NCBI RefSeq assembly: GCF_004006665.1
Contig: NZ_QOCL01000009.1
Span: 1 to 64,000 of the forward strand
Length of the DNA stretch: 64,000 nt
Direction: 5' to 3'
Origin: Halobacteriovorax sp. HLS
Lineage (GTDB): Bacteria > Bdellovibrionota > Bacteriovoracia > Bacteriovoracales > Bacteriovoracaceae
The notes below the pieces were generated by a model. That model ran no database searches. It saw only the letters and a program-made list of their open reading frames with translations, and was not told the origin of the DNA. Shown one piece after another: positions 27,281 through 36,327 of the stretch. Both the position numbers and the translations under genes were made by a program. Positions within the stretch are counted from its first letter, which is position 1, and every line of letters begins with the position of its first letter.

Positions 27281-28048
27281 GTGTCTAAAATAAACCAAAT
27301 GCTAATAGAGTGGGTAAAGGGTGATCTTCATTCACTTAAGTGGATGAAGAAGCGAGGTGTTCCTCAGAACTTGGCCTACCTTTATTATAAAAAAGGGTCT
27401 TTGGATAAAATAGGCCCTGGTATCTACAAAAGAAAAGGGGAGAGCGCTAGTTGGATGGGAGCAGTTCGACTTTTACAAGAAGAGCTGGGCAAAGCTTTAC
27501 ATGTTTCAGGTAGGACGGCTTTAGAGTTGAAGGGAGCTTCTCATTATACTCCAATGGGAAAAACTGCGAAAATATATTTGGCATCCTATGAGAAAGCGAA
27601 GCTACCAAAATGGCTATTAGAGAATGATTTTGGTTGTGAGTTTTCCTACCGAAGCTCGAAATTATTCACTAGAGAACTTGAGCTTTCTGAGTTCACTTCC
27701 CCATTAGGTTATAACCTAAAAATCTCAAGTAGAGAGTTGGCAGTTTTGGAGTTGATAGATCTATTGGATTTAAAGGACTCTTTTGAAACAGCAGAAAACT
27801 ATTTAAATGGCTTATCAGGATTAAGGGCTGATAAGTTGCAAATACTTCTAGAAAATTGTACTTCGATAAAGGTGAAGAGGGTCTTTTTATATTTATCCGA
27901 AAAAATAGGACATAATTATTTTCATAAATTAGACACTTCAAAAATAGAATTAGGAAAAGGTAAAAGGCAAATTGTAAAAACAAACTCTCAATTAGATAAA
28001 AAATATAAAATTACTGTACCAAGAGATTATGGGGAGAATCCATTTTGA
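27281..28048 (+). CDS. abiEi: AbiEi-family antitoxin
   Basis: The gene starts at GTG 27281 after GGAGTAG. The 255 residues begin with the winged-HTH N-terminus of type IV antitoxins (W-M-K-K-R-G-V-P-Q-N-L-A-Y-L-Y-Y-K-K-G-S-L-D-K-I-G-P-G-I-Y read in parts), followed by the AbiEi C-terminal domain that neutralises the toxin. The stop overlaps the toxin start by four bases (TTGA). In AbiE systems the antitoxin represses the operon, consistent with the palindromes upstream. Confidence 0.85.
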   Translation: MSKINQMLIEWVKGDLHSLKWMKKRGVPQNLAYLYYKKGSLDKIGPGIYKRKGESASWMGAVRLLQEELGKALHVSGRTALELKGASHYTPMGKTAKIYLASYEKAKLPKWLLENDFGCEFSYRSSKLFTRELELSEFTSPLGYNLKISSRELAVLELIDLLDLKDSFETAENYLNGLSGLRADKLQILLENCTSIKVKRVFLYLSEKIGHNYFHKLDTSKIELGKGKRQIVKTNSQLDKKYKITVPRDYGENPF

Positions 28049-28971
28049 AAGAAACTTATAAAAAACAAGTTCAACTTCTTCTGATGGTTTTAGAAACTAC
28101 TTTAAGCGATGAAAGATTTGCTCTTAAAGGAGGAACAGCAATTAATCTCTTTCATCGAAACTTTCCACGTTATTCAGTCGATATTGATTTAACTTATCTT
28201 CCTTTGGAGGATAGAGGTACAACTTTTGCTAATATGCACGAGATACTTAGAGATATTGAGAAGAAATTCAAGGAGGAATTTGGGCTTGATGTTACTAGCT
28301 CAAAGCCTCTTGATGGAAAATCAGAGACAAAATTATTTGTTTCAAATGCAGATGTTCAAATAAAAATAGAACCTAATTTTATTTTAAGAGGGAGCTTGTT
28401 TCCTGCAAAACAAACAAAATTATGTGAAAAAGCGAGTAACGAATTTGAAATGGAGATAAGTGTTAATTGTCTTAGCACTGAGGATGTTTACGGTGGGAAA
28501 ATCTGCGCTGCCCTTGATCGTCAACATCCAAGAGATTTGTTTGACGTCAAGTACTTGTTTGAAAATGAAGGAATAACTGAAGAGGTAAAGGACTCATTTA
28601 TTTTTTATCTTATTTCACATAATCGGCCGATCAATGAACTACTTAATCCAAATTTAAAAGATATTAGTGCAAGTTATGAGTCAGAGTTTAAAAGTATGGC
28701 CGAAGTAGAGGTTGAGTTAGCAGAGTTGATCAAAGTGAGAAAATTACTTATTTCAAAGGTTAGAGAGTCTCTTAATGAAAATGATATTGCGTTTATAAAA
28801 AGTTTTGTCTCGAATAAGCCGGACTGGAGTCTAGTAAATGATAGTAACGTTCAGAACTATCCGTCTGTGAAGTGGAAGCTATTAAATCAAGGGAAAATGG
28901 ATAAAAAGAAACAAGAGAAATATATCGAAGACATAGCAAGCCTGTTTGATACAAACTCAGAGGTAAAATAG
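28045..28971 (+). CDS. abiEii: AbiEii nucleotidyltransferase toxin
   Basis: The start is TTG at 28045, overlapping the antitoxin stop. The DNA polymerase beta-type active site is intact: K-G-G-T with Gly29-Gly30, then R-Y-S-V-D-I-D-L with Asp46 and Asp48, followed by the R-D-L-F-D-V-K motif typical of AbiEii. At 308 residues it is normal in length. Homologues transfer nucleotides, for example to the tRNA acceptor stem, and stop growth on phage infection. It forms a type IV toxin-antitoxin abortive-infection unit with the preceding gene. Confidence 0.88.
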   Translation: MKETYKKQVQLLLMVLETTLSDERFALKGGTAINLFHRNFPRYSVDIDLTYLPLEDRGTTFANMHEILRDIEKKFKEEFGLDVTSSKPLDGKSETKLFVSNADVQIKIEPNFILRGSLFPAKQTKLCEKASNEFEMEISVNCLSTEDVYGGKICAALDRQHPRDLFDVKYLFENEGITEEVKDSFIFYLISHNRPINELLNPNLKDISASYESEFKSMAEVEVELAELIKVRKLLISKVRESLNENDIAFIKSFVSNKPDWSLVNDSNVQNYPSVKWKLLNQGKMDKKKQEKYIEDIASLFDTNSEVK

Positions 28972-28972
28972 C

Positions 28973-29074
28973 TTGACCTATAAAGATAAAGCTTCAAAAG
29001 AAGCGGCTAAAAGATATAGCTCAATTAAAAGTAGGGCAGAGTTAGATTGGAAGAAGGAAGACTTCACTTTTTAA
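28973..29074 (+). CDS. Short ORF (33 aa) between AbiEii and an Xre gene
   Basis: A TTG at 28973, directly behind the AbiEii stop, opens a 33-codon frame rich in Lys, Ala, Ser and Glu (Y-K-D-K-A-S-K-E-A-A-K-R-Y) ending at TAA 29072-29074, four bases before the Xre gene. No family is recognisable. It might be a small coupled protein or the stub of a HigB-like toxin partner of the Xre gene. Confidence 0.3.
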   Translation: MTYKDKASKEAAKRYSSIKSRAELDWKKEDFTF

Positions 29075-29078
29075 TCAA

Positions 29079-29393
29079 ATGACTGAAAACGAAAACTTCA
29101 AAAAGAAGTTTGAGGAACGTAAGCGTATTTTTGAGATTGAATATCAACTAGCTCACATTATGGAGCAATATGGGATCTCCCAAAAAGAACTAGCTGAAAG
29201 GTTAGAAATCGATAAGAGTGTTGTCAGTAAAGATATGGCCGGAGCACTCAAAAAAGCCGGAATGAAAAAACTTCAAGCTATAGCTGAGGCCCTAGATTGT
29301 GATTTTGTTCCATTGTTTATTCCTAAAGAGGATAAGAAGATGCATAAGCAATTAGAGGGTATACTCGCCGGGCAAGTTGAGAAGAGAGCATAA
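29079..29393 (+). CDS. Xre-family HTH protein, HigA-like antitoxin
   Basis: The 104 residues carry a helical N-terminus (K-K-F-E-E-R-K-R-I-F-E-I-E-Y-Q-L-A), then a Cro-type HTH (G-I-S-Q-K-E-L-A-E-R-L, then V-V-S-K-D-M) and A-I-A-E-A-L-D-C-D-F-V-P. This resembles HigA/RelB-associated antitoxins. No complete toxin gene flanks it, so it may be an orphan antitoxin or may control the AbiE operon or the triad that starts 127 bp downstream. Confidence 0.65.
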   Translation: MTENENFKKKFEERKRIFEIEYQLAHIMEQYGISQKELAERLEIDKSVVSKDMAGALKKAGMKKLQAIAEALDCDFVPLFIPKEDKKMHKQLEGILAGQVEKRA

Positions 29394-29519
29394 GAGTATT
29401 GTTTATTTTATAGGGTAATTATCTGAGTTCTAGAAAGAAAGCCTAAGTGTTTAAAATTACATAAATTAAGTTAAGTTTCGCTTGACTCCGACGATAAGCT
29501 AATCAGAGGAGTTCTTTAT

Positions 29520-30806
29520 ATGAGTGTGATACCTAAATCGAGTGTTAGCTGGATAACATTAACCCCTGAAGATGTTCAGCAGGCCAGAGAGGTTATTAGA
29601 AATTTAGGAGGAGATTCTACTGTTGACTCTATCGGACTAGGCCTTCCTTTTGAGGTTATATCAGATATCTTTTTCCCCGGAACTTCAACACTGCACACAA
29701 GAATTAGATATCAAATTTTTGTTTCAGGTATCTTGTATAAGATGATTATAGATTCCACATCTAAATCCAAAAAGATAAAAGATCCGAAATATTTACTAGA
29801 TAAGTATGAACTTCAATTGCAGGATATTTTATTAAAAAATGATCCTGATGGTGGAGTTATTGGTAAAAAATCTCGAGAAAACTTAAAGTATTGGCCAAGT
29901 ATAATCTACTGGGGTGGTATAAATACACTAAAGTTTTTCAATGAGTCTGGTGTAAGTAAAGAAGATTTATATAAAGAAATCTTAGGCCAAGGTAATAATA
30001 CTGTTATTAATGATGATGGGGAAGTTGAAGGGGATGTTAAATCTGTTTTTAATTTTGATCATCAATTTGCAAATATTGTTCTTAATTTATTTGACGATGA
30101 TACATTTAAAGAAAATACCAACTTTGAATTAACTAAAGAAGAGGCTTTGTTTTACTTAAGCAAATTCAAAAATGTATCGGTTGGTGAGGACACACTAATG
30201 AATGAGTGGATTAACTCTTCATACAAAAAAATAAGAGTATATAGTGATTTTAATCAAATAGAACCTACCGGAAATAAAAAAGTAGACACCTTATTAGAAC
30301 AAGCAAAAAACTATTCAAAGTTCAGTATGGGGATTAACCATGCATATCGATGGGCTTTATGTAAGGAAGTGGCTAGAAGGTATCATGATCCAGAGCTTAA
30401 GGATGAGTGGACTCAACATCAATTAAATAATCAAAAATATTTTGAAAATTGGCTAGAAAGAAATGAAGAATTAAAACAATGGTCAATTACTCAATTGAAG
30501 TTTGCTGTCAAAGCTTATGATATCGATGACAAAGTTGATGGGAAGCTAATTGATATGTTTGATACATTCAAAGATTTATGGAACTCAGGCATTGATTCAC
30601 AGAAGTTTTTGGAAAGTTTTGAAAAAACAGTTAGAGAACAAGAAAAGCATAGAAGGGGAAATAGAAGTCATTTTATAGACCCTACTATGAGTATTCCTAA
30701 ACTGACACAGGGACAAGAGTCTGATTACCTATTTGACTTTCGTTTTTCCCAAGGCTTTAGGAATGCAAGAGATATTTTAAAAGCATTGGAGAAGAAAGGT
30801 GTTTAG
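29520..30806 (+). CDS. DUF6361-like protein, first gene of a PLD-helicase triad
   Basis: A GGAG site lies before ATG 29520. The 428-residue protein starts with S-W-I-T-L-T-P-E-D and has G-L-G-L-P-F-E-V-I-S-D-I-F-F-P-G-T-S-T in its first 65 residues, a pattern I associate with the DUF6361 family, often found next to phospholipase-D-like and helicase genes. No catalytic motif is visible; the rest is mainly helical. It overlaps the next gene by 8 bp, so the three genes are one translational unit. The role is probably sensor or adaptor in a defence complex, by context. Confidence 0.65.
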   Translation: MSVIPKSSVSWITLTPEDVQQAREVIRNLGGDSTVDSIGLGLPFEVISDIFFPGTSTLHTRIRYQIFVSGILYKMIIDSTSKSKKIKDPKYLLDKYELQLQDILLKNDPDGGVIGKKSRENLKYWPSIIYWGGINTLKFFNESGVSKEDLYKEILGQGNNTVINDDGEVEGDVKSVFNFDHQFANIVLNLFDDDTFKENTNFELTKEEALFYLSKFKNVSVGEDTLMNEWINSSYKKIRVYSDFNQIEPTGNKKVDTLLEQAKNYSKFSMGINHAYRWALCKEVARRYHDPELKDEWTQHQLNNQKYFENWLERNEELKQWSITQLKFAVKAYDIDDKVDGKLIDMFDTFKDLWNSGIDSQKFLESFEKTVREQEKHRRGNRSHFIDPTMSIPKLTQGQESDYLFDFRFSQGFRNARDILKALEKKGV

Positions 30807-32592
30807 TGAACTTAATAGAAAATCTTTCTTTGAAGAGATAAAAGCTCCTCATGGATATGAAATTGAATACTGTATTGGAACGACTTTCTCTATGGATTTA
30901 GAATGCTTAACACAAATGTGTATTGAAAGCTACAAAAGGCGTTTTATTGAAAAGGAAATAAGTGTATATGAAGCCATTGAGGCCATAGAGAATTTTTCTT
31001 CTAAATCATGTATTATTGTACAAAATTGTAGAATTAATGAATTACCAATTGAAGAAATTAGGAAGGACTCATCGAAAAAAGCAAAACTATATGTATTATT
31101 GGATTCTTGTGTTGAACAAGTTCCTCTTAAGGTCGCACAGAGTGCATTCCATCCAAAAGTATGGTTTGTTAAGTATACTGCACATGAAAAAGAAGAATCT
31201 TTTTGGAAATTGATCGTAATGAGTAAAAATCTAACGAAGTCTGTACATTGGGATATCTCATCTACGATGGTTGGCCAATTTTCAGAAAATAAAACTAAAA
31301 ATACTAAAATAAAGAACTTTTTTACTTACTTGTTAGAGGAGAGTTCAGCTAAGAACTCGAAAAAGAATTCAGAGCATCTAAAGCAGGCAATTGAAGAGCT
31401 GGATCATATTCAATTTTCAGATCCCCAGGGGCTTTCTGATGGAGAGTTTTACTTTAAATGGGGAAGTCTAGAAAAAGGTAAAAGTTTTAAAATAGATGAT
31501 TCCTATCAAAAAATAGTTGTTGTCAGTCCTTTTTTGTCAGAGTCAAGACTTTCTCAGTTGAATGAGCACCCCAATGCCTATTTAATTACAGGGAGAGCTG
31601 ACTTATCTAAAATTAAACCTTATGAAAAGCTTCATAAAAGAACGTATGTTGTTAATTCGTTAGATTTGGAATTACATGCGAAAATATATTTAGGGTTAAA
31701 TGATGAGTACACTGACTTATTCATAGGATCACAGAATTTTACAAATGCGGCTTGGTTTAATGAAAATGTTGAAGCAACAATTAATTACCATGCTCCAAAA
31801 AGTCACTATGATGCTTTTAAAAAAGCATTTATATTTCAAGATGAAAAAGCTAAAAAAGTACAAAATTGGTTAATTCCCTATGATAGTTATGTTTTTGATT
31901 CAGAATTAGAGTCGGAAAGTGAACTTACACAAATTAATGAAAGGAAACTTAGTTATGCCCAGCAGCTATTATCTACTTGTGAAGTAAAAATAAATGTTTC
32001 AAAAAAATCATGCTCAATTTCACTTGAGGGGAGTCTTGATGACTTTCCTGAAGAAGTAACTGGGAGCCTTAAGGTTATTGGTATCGATGATAAATTAGAA
32101 TTAAAATCCCTCTTTGCAAATAAGTTTGAGACATCTAACTATCAAAAGTCTGAAATAAGTTCTTTTGTTATTTTGAGACTAGAGCTTGATGGTCAGGTTA
32201 AGTCTTTTTGTACTGTTGCAATTACAAATATTCAAAGGGTTTCTAGAAATAAAAAAATCTTTAAGGAATTGATTAAAGATTGGGCATCTTTTTGGGAATA
32301 CCTTGGAGTTATTCTAGACATAGACACTGGTGGACCAAAGACCAAACTAAACAAGAATTCATCAAATAAAAGGACTGAAAATGTAATACCACTAAATCAT
32401 AATAGAGGAGTTCTTCCCAAATATATAGAACCTATTATGTTAGGGGGAGCAAATGATCCAGAATTGATAGAAAAGGTAGACCGAGCATTAGATGTGTTAC
32501 CAAAAGACAAAATTACTTCTGAGGTAGAAGAATTCTTAAAGTTCTGGACCCAATATAAGCTAGCATATGCGGAGTTTAAGAATCATGGTTAA
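30799..32592 (+). CDS. Phospholipase-D-like (HKD) nuclease-type protein
   Basis: The start is GTG 30799 inside the previous gene's end (8-bp overlap). The 597-residue protein has one clear HKD motif: H293-A-K295 followed by F-I-G-S-Q-N-F-T-N about 16 residues later. A possible earlier half-site lies around F-H-P-K-V-W-F and M-S-K-N-L-T (residues 115-140). PLD-like proteins of this kind act as DNA or RNA nucleases in defence (DISARM DrmC, Mokosh MkoB). It lies between DUF6361 and a helicase and is probably the effector nuclease of the triad. Confidence 0.75.
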   Translation: MFSELNRKSFFEEIKAPHGYEIEYCIGTTFSMDLECLTQMCIESYKRRFIEKEISVYEAIEAIENFSSKSCIIVQNCRINELPIEEIRKDSSKKAKLYVLLDSCVEQVPLKVAQSAFHPKVWFVKYTAHEKEESFWKLIVMSKNLTKSVHWDISSTMVGQFSENKTKNTKIKNFFTYLLEESSAKNSKKNSEHLKQAIEELDHIQFSDPQGLSDGEFYFKWGSLEKGKSFKIDDSYQKIVVVSPFLSESRLSQLNEHPNAYLITGRADLSKIKPYEKLHKRTYVVNSLDLELHAKIYLGLNDEYTDLFIGSQNFTNAAWFNENVEATINYHAPKSHYDAFKKAFIFQDEKAKKVQNWLIPYDSYVFDSELESESELTQINERKLSYAQQLLSTCEVKINVSKKSCSISLEGSLDDFPEEVTGSLKVIGIDDKLELKSLFANKFETSNYQKSEISSFVILRLELDGQVKSFCTVAITNIQRVSRNKKIFKELIKDWASFWEYLGVILDIDTGGPKTKLNKNSSNKRTENVIPLNHNRGVLPKYIEPIMLGGANDPELIEKVDRALDVLPKDKITSEVEEFLKFWTQYKLAYAEFKNHG

Positions 32593-35500
32593 GAAAACAT
32601 TTGCACCGACTAAATTTCAACAATGTACTGTTAATCAAGTTGTAGAAGAACTTTACAATAAGAATAAACAAGGACCTAAAAGGTTTCTTGTCGCAGATGA
32701 AGTGGGACTTGGAAAGACAATAATCGCTAAAAATGTTATTGATCATTTAAGAAGTGATAACAAGTCACATACAATAATTTATGTAAGTTCAAGTTTAGAT
32801 ATTACAAAGCAAAATAAATTCAAGTTAGCACAAAATCCAGATCTTGAAATCGTACAAGCTGACAGGATTAATCTTGTATATGAAGAGGGTTTAAAAAAAT
32901 CAAAAATCAAGATTATATCAATGACTCCTGGAACTTCACTGAACTTTGGAACAAGTTTAGGTCATCAGTACGAAAGAATTTATATGGCAGCGTTAATTCG
33001 ATTAATACTTGGGTTTAAGAATGAAAAACTTGCTCGTGTCTTTTGTGGAATGGCCAACGAAGATAATTTTTATAACCGTTTGGCCGATTATGAAATTACA
33101 AATCGATTATGTTCTAAACTTGAAGATAAAATAGTTAAGCGATGGCAAAATATACAATTAGAATCAGGTGAGTCGTTTAGGGATACTCTTAAGCGAAGTA
33201 ACCTAGACAAATCAGAGTGCAGAGAGCTTGTTAGAGCTATAAGAAAAGAAATGGCGATTGCTATTCTTGAAGATATAAATCCTGACTTAGTCATTTTTGA
33301 TGAGTTCCAAAAATTTAAGGACATCACAGAAATTGATTCTAATGGCCGTTTAAGTCATGAGTTAGGAAAAATACTTCTGGCACCTAAAATACCAGTATTA
33401 CTACTTTCAGCAACACCATATAAGTTGTATTCTGATGGACCTTTGAAAACATGGAATTCTATTAAAAATACAGATAACTACAATGATCTGGTAAGAACAT
33501 TTTGCTTTTTGACTGGAGATAATCAATTAGCAGCTGATATCGTTGGTGAAATAAAAGAATATGGTGAGAAGGTTAAAGATTTATCTAGTGATAATATACT
33601 GCAAATGCTAATGCAAAAGGAACAAATCCAAAAACATGTAATGGAATATATGTCTAGAGCAGAAAGGATTAACTTTGAAAATGACCAGAAGCCAATGATA
33701 AAAGACCATTTCTTATCCGAAAAGTTATCAGGCTATGATTTAACTAAAGAAAATATTTTAGAATTTATGAAAATCGCACAGAATGCAAGTTCACGTAAAA
33801 CTCTACTTACATACTGGAAGTCAGGTGTAAGTTCAATGAGTTATATGCATAACTATAAACTACTAGAAAATGCAATGCTAGAGAGTCAGAAAAAAACTAA
33901 GTGTATAAGTAAAGACAATTCATTGTACAGCTTGCTTAAAAAATCACCATCACAACACATTAAAATTAAATATTTATATAAAGAAGTATTTAAAGAAGGA
34001 CAAAACCTGGCCTACCTATGGCTCCCTCCTACTAATCCATATTATGAGGGAACAAGTATTTACTCTCAAGAAAAGATTGCTGAAAATAATCCACAAAAAG
34101 CATTAGTCTTTTCTAGTTGGGTTTTTGTACCCAAAATGGTCGCTTCTGAGCTTGGAGCTATGAAAGAGAATATTCTTAAAAAGGTAGCTAAAAATGTAAA
34201 TATTGAAGTCACTGGGCCTTCTTTTAGAAGATTATTATTTCCATCGACACTGTTGGCAAATTCGTTGTCTCACAAAGACTTTGTAGAGAGTAAATCATAT
34301 AAAGAACTAGTTAATATTGCTGCAAAACGAATAAGAAAAGTACTTGAGGAAAAATATTGCTTTGAACTATCTGAAAGTTATACGGGGAACTCTTCCTGGG
34401 AAATTATGCAATATACAGAATTTACAAATAATCCAGAGAAAATGAAGTTGTTCCATAATTACTGTAACGGAACGGATAGACATAGAAAAAGATGGCATTT
34501 AAATGCAGGAAAAAAGTCTGAAAGAGAAGCATTTAGTATAAAAACAAGCCTTTCAGATAATAATATTCCACTGAAATTTAATAAACGTACACTAGAGAGT
34601 TTAGCGAAAGCAGCAATTTCAAGTCCTGCGGTATGCTTTCTTAGGTCTATAGAGCATATGCGTGGAAAGAGACTGCCATTTAAACAATGGATGCAATTAG
34701 CAGCATTTGGAATGCATGACATTAGGACATTTATAAACAGGGAAGGGCATAGTGCTATTATTTCTAAGTATGGAAAAGGAAAAAATTCTGTCTCAAAAGC
34801 TGCGGATTATTTTAGAATTGGAAACTTTCAAGCTGTTGTAGATGAATATCTCTATCAAATATATTTGAATAAGTCAGAGGAAGGAACTGTCACCTTAATC
34901 AAAAAACTCGGGCAAATTTTTGGGCCAAATAGATCAAGATGTACTGTTAGAACATCAAGAAATAGAGAACATGATAGGGCCATTTCTAATGATCTTGTTT
35001 GCTGTTTTGGTGATGGAGCAGAAGAATCAAATTCTAGAGATTTAAATAGAGAAGCATTTAATTCACCTTTTTGGCCATTTGCACTTGCTACAACTTCAGT
35101 AGGGCAAGAAGGTTTAGACTTTCATTTATATTGTAATAGTATTTATCATTGGAACCTACCTACTAATCCGGTAGATTTTGAACAAAGAGAAGGAAGACTA
35201 AACCGTTTCAATTGCTTTATGGTCCGCAAAAATATTGTTGCAGATCAAAAGAACTTAGAGGTTTCATTAAAAGAAGGTGAAACAATTTGGGAGCATTACT
35301 TTGATAATGCAAGGAAGTTTTCTAATTTAAGTGATAGATATAATTTAGAAATGTCTCCAAATTGGATTTACACACCTGACTCAAACGAATATTTCAGGTT
35401 TAATAGACATATACTAGATCTTCCTTGTTCAAATGATAAAAATAAATATTTTCAACTTAAGAAAGATATTGAGCTTTATCGTTTAGCTATTGGCCAACCT

Positions 35501-35902
35501 AATCAAAGAGATTTCTTAGAAGAAATTAAAAGTAACGAGTATTTTAGTCGAATTGATCCAAGAGGGGTTATTTTAAACTTCTTTCCATTCAAGTCTAGGG
35601 ACTGGAAGGCTGAATTAAATAAATTCTTTGCGTCTAAGGATGAAGTAAAGCTATTGATTGAAGATAGTATGAATTTCTTAGGTAAAATTGAGGCAAACCT
35701 ACTTTATCCCGAATTAAAAGTAGAAGTTATTCGTAATGTAAATAGAGTAGAGCGATTTATAAAGAATAATATTGGTACAGAAGAAGAGTTTAAACGAAGT
35801 ATTGAAGCTCTATACTACTTTTTAGATCCATTTGATGAATTGTGCGATAGAGACCCTGAAATTGGATTTAGTGATGATTTGGCGAAATTGAAGGCAGCTT
35901 AA
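32585..35902 (+). CDS. SNF2-like SF2 helicase, third gene of the triad
   Basis: I prefer ATG 32585 over the in-frame ATG at 32567, because GGAG at 32571-32574 is spaced for it and it repeats the 8-bp overlap of the previous junction. The protein (1105 residues) has D-E-V-G-L-G-K-T with Gly41 to Thr45, DEFQ at 239-242, L-S-A-T-P-Y, and E-Q-R-E-G-R-L-N-R at 866-874. A long insert separates the two RecA lobes. This is the layout of HepA/SNF2-type translocases. With the HKD protein it probably forms a DNA-translocating nuclease complex. Confidence 0.78.
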   Translation: MVKKTFAPTKFQQCTVNQVVEELYNKNKQGPKRFLVADEVGLGKTIIAKNVIDHLRSDNKSHTIIYVSSSLDITKQNKFKLAQNPDLEIVQADRINLVYEEGLKKSKIKIISMTPGTSLNFGTSLGHQYERIYMAALIRLILGFKNEKLARVFCGMANEDNFYNRLADYEITNRLCSKLEDKIVKRWQNIQLESGESFRDTLKRSNLDKSECRELVRAIRKEMAIAILEDINPDLVIFDEFQKFKDITEIDSNGRLSHELGKILLAPKIPVLLLSATPYKLYSDGPLKTWNSIKNTDNYNDLVRTFCFLTGDNQLAADIVGEIKEYGEKVKDLSSDNILQMLMQKEQIQKHVMEYMSRAERINFENDQKPMIKDHFLSEKLSGYDLTKENILEFMKIAQNASSRKTLLTYWKSGVSSMSYMHNYKLLENAMLESQKKTKCISKDNSLYSLLKKSPSQHIKIKYLYKEVFKEGQNLAYLWLPPTNPYYEGTSIYSQEKIAENNPQKALVFSSWVFVPKMVASELGAMKENILKKVAKNVNIEVTGPSFRRLLFPSTLLANSLSHKDFVESKSYKELVNIAAKRIRKVLEEKYCFELSESYTGNSSWEIMQYTEFTNNPEKMKLFHNYCNGTDRHRKRWHLNAGKKSEREAFSIKTSLSDNNIPLKFNKRTLESLAKAAISSPAVCFLRSIEHMRGKRLPFKQWMQLAAFGMHDIRTFINREGHSAIISKYGKGKNSVSKAADYFRIGNFQAVVDEYLYQIYLNKSEEGTVTLIKKLGQIFGPNRSRCTVRTSRNREHDRAISNDLVCCFGDGAEESNSRDLNREAFNSPFWPFALATTSVGQEGLDFHLYCNSIYHWNLPTNPVDFEQREGRLNRFNCFMVRKNIVADQKNLEVSLKEGETIWEHYFDNARKFSNLSDRYNLEMSPNWIYTPDSNEYFRFNRHILDLPCSNDKNKYFQLKKDIELYRLAIGQPNQRDFLEEIKSNEYFSRIDPRGVILNFFPFKSRDWKAELNKFFASKDEVKLLIEDSMNFLGKIEANLLYPELKVEVIRNVNRVERFIKNNIGTEEEFKRSIEALYYFLDPFDELCDRDPEIGFSDDLAKLKAA

Positions 35903-35973
35903 ATGTACCAATTGCAGGAGGCTCTTACCGCCGAAAGCAATATTAGATTATTTAAATTAACATTTTATATTAA

Positions 35974-36150
35974 CTAATTAATTTTCTTTATACCTTGTTC
36001 CCATGTGCGAATAACTTGTTCTTTTATTGATTTGGGACTTATTTTTGAAATGTGCCCACCATACGAAGCAATCAATCTTACAATTTCGTAACTAGGGGAG
36101 CATTTTAGGTGAAGCTTGTATTTATCCTTATTAATCTCAGTAATAGTCTG
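35974..36150 (-). pseudogene. WYL regulator stump (WYL-3), C-terminal fragment
   Basis: On the minus strand, about 60 codons upstream of a TAG at 35974 read as the C-terminus of a WYL regulator. Y-K-L-H-L-K-C-S-P-S-Y-E-I-V-R-L-I-A-S-Y-G-G-H and T-W-E-Q-G-I align with the ends of the two intact WYL proteins in this window. No HTH or WYL core precedes it, so it is a remnant, probably of a tandem copy of WYL-2, which lies next to it on the same strand. Confidence 0.75.
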
Positions 36151-36169
36151 TGGGGAGTACTCGGTAGAT

Positions 36170-36289
36170 ATGGAAAAGCATGCTCATCAAGCTGATCTAG
36201 AGAATGAATATGATGATCTCGAATTAGATAGTGAAGAAGTTGAGGATGAGAAGGAGATTAATTCAACATCTCATTCTTTACCATACTAA
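36170..36289 (+). other. Acidic ORF fragment downstream of the PLD-helicase triad
   Basis: A 39-codon frame very rich in Asp and Glu (E-Y-D-D-L-E-L-D-S-E-E-V-E-D-E) ends at TAA 36287-36289. It begins just right of the 15-mer GGGGAGTACTCGGTA at 36152-36166. No ribosome site is evident. It looks like the acidic tail of some gene moved here by rearrangement. The remaining bases between 35903 and 36327 show only the WYL stump. Confidence 0.3.
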
Positions 36290-36327
36290 TTGATACAGTA
36301 CTTATCAATTGACTTGAGCGTTAAGAG

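Noticed and set aside
32567-32584. Upstream ATG as start of the triad helicase
   Set aside because: The ribosome site GGAG lies between this ATG and the next, so the ATG at 32585 is favoured.
36152-36166. GGGGAGTACTCGGTA as an attachment site for a site-specific recombinase
   Set aside because: In the minus frame this stretch can simply be read as T-E-Y-S-P in two of the three places, and inside the WYL stump it fits the coding frame; shared coding or chance is not excluded, so it is kept only as a low-interest junction note.
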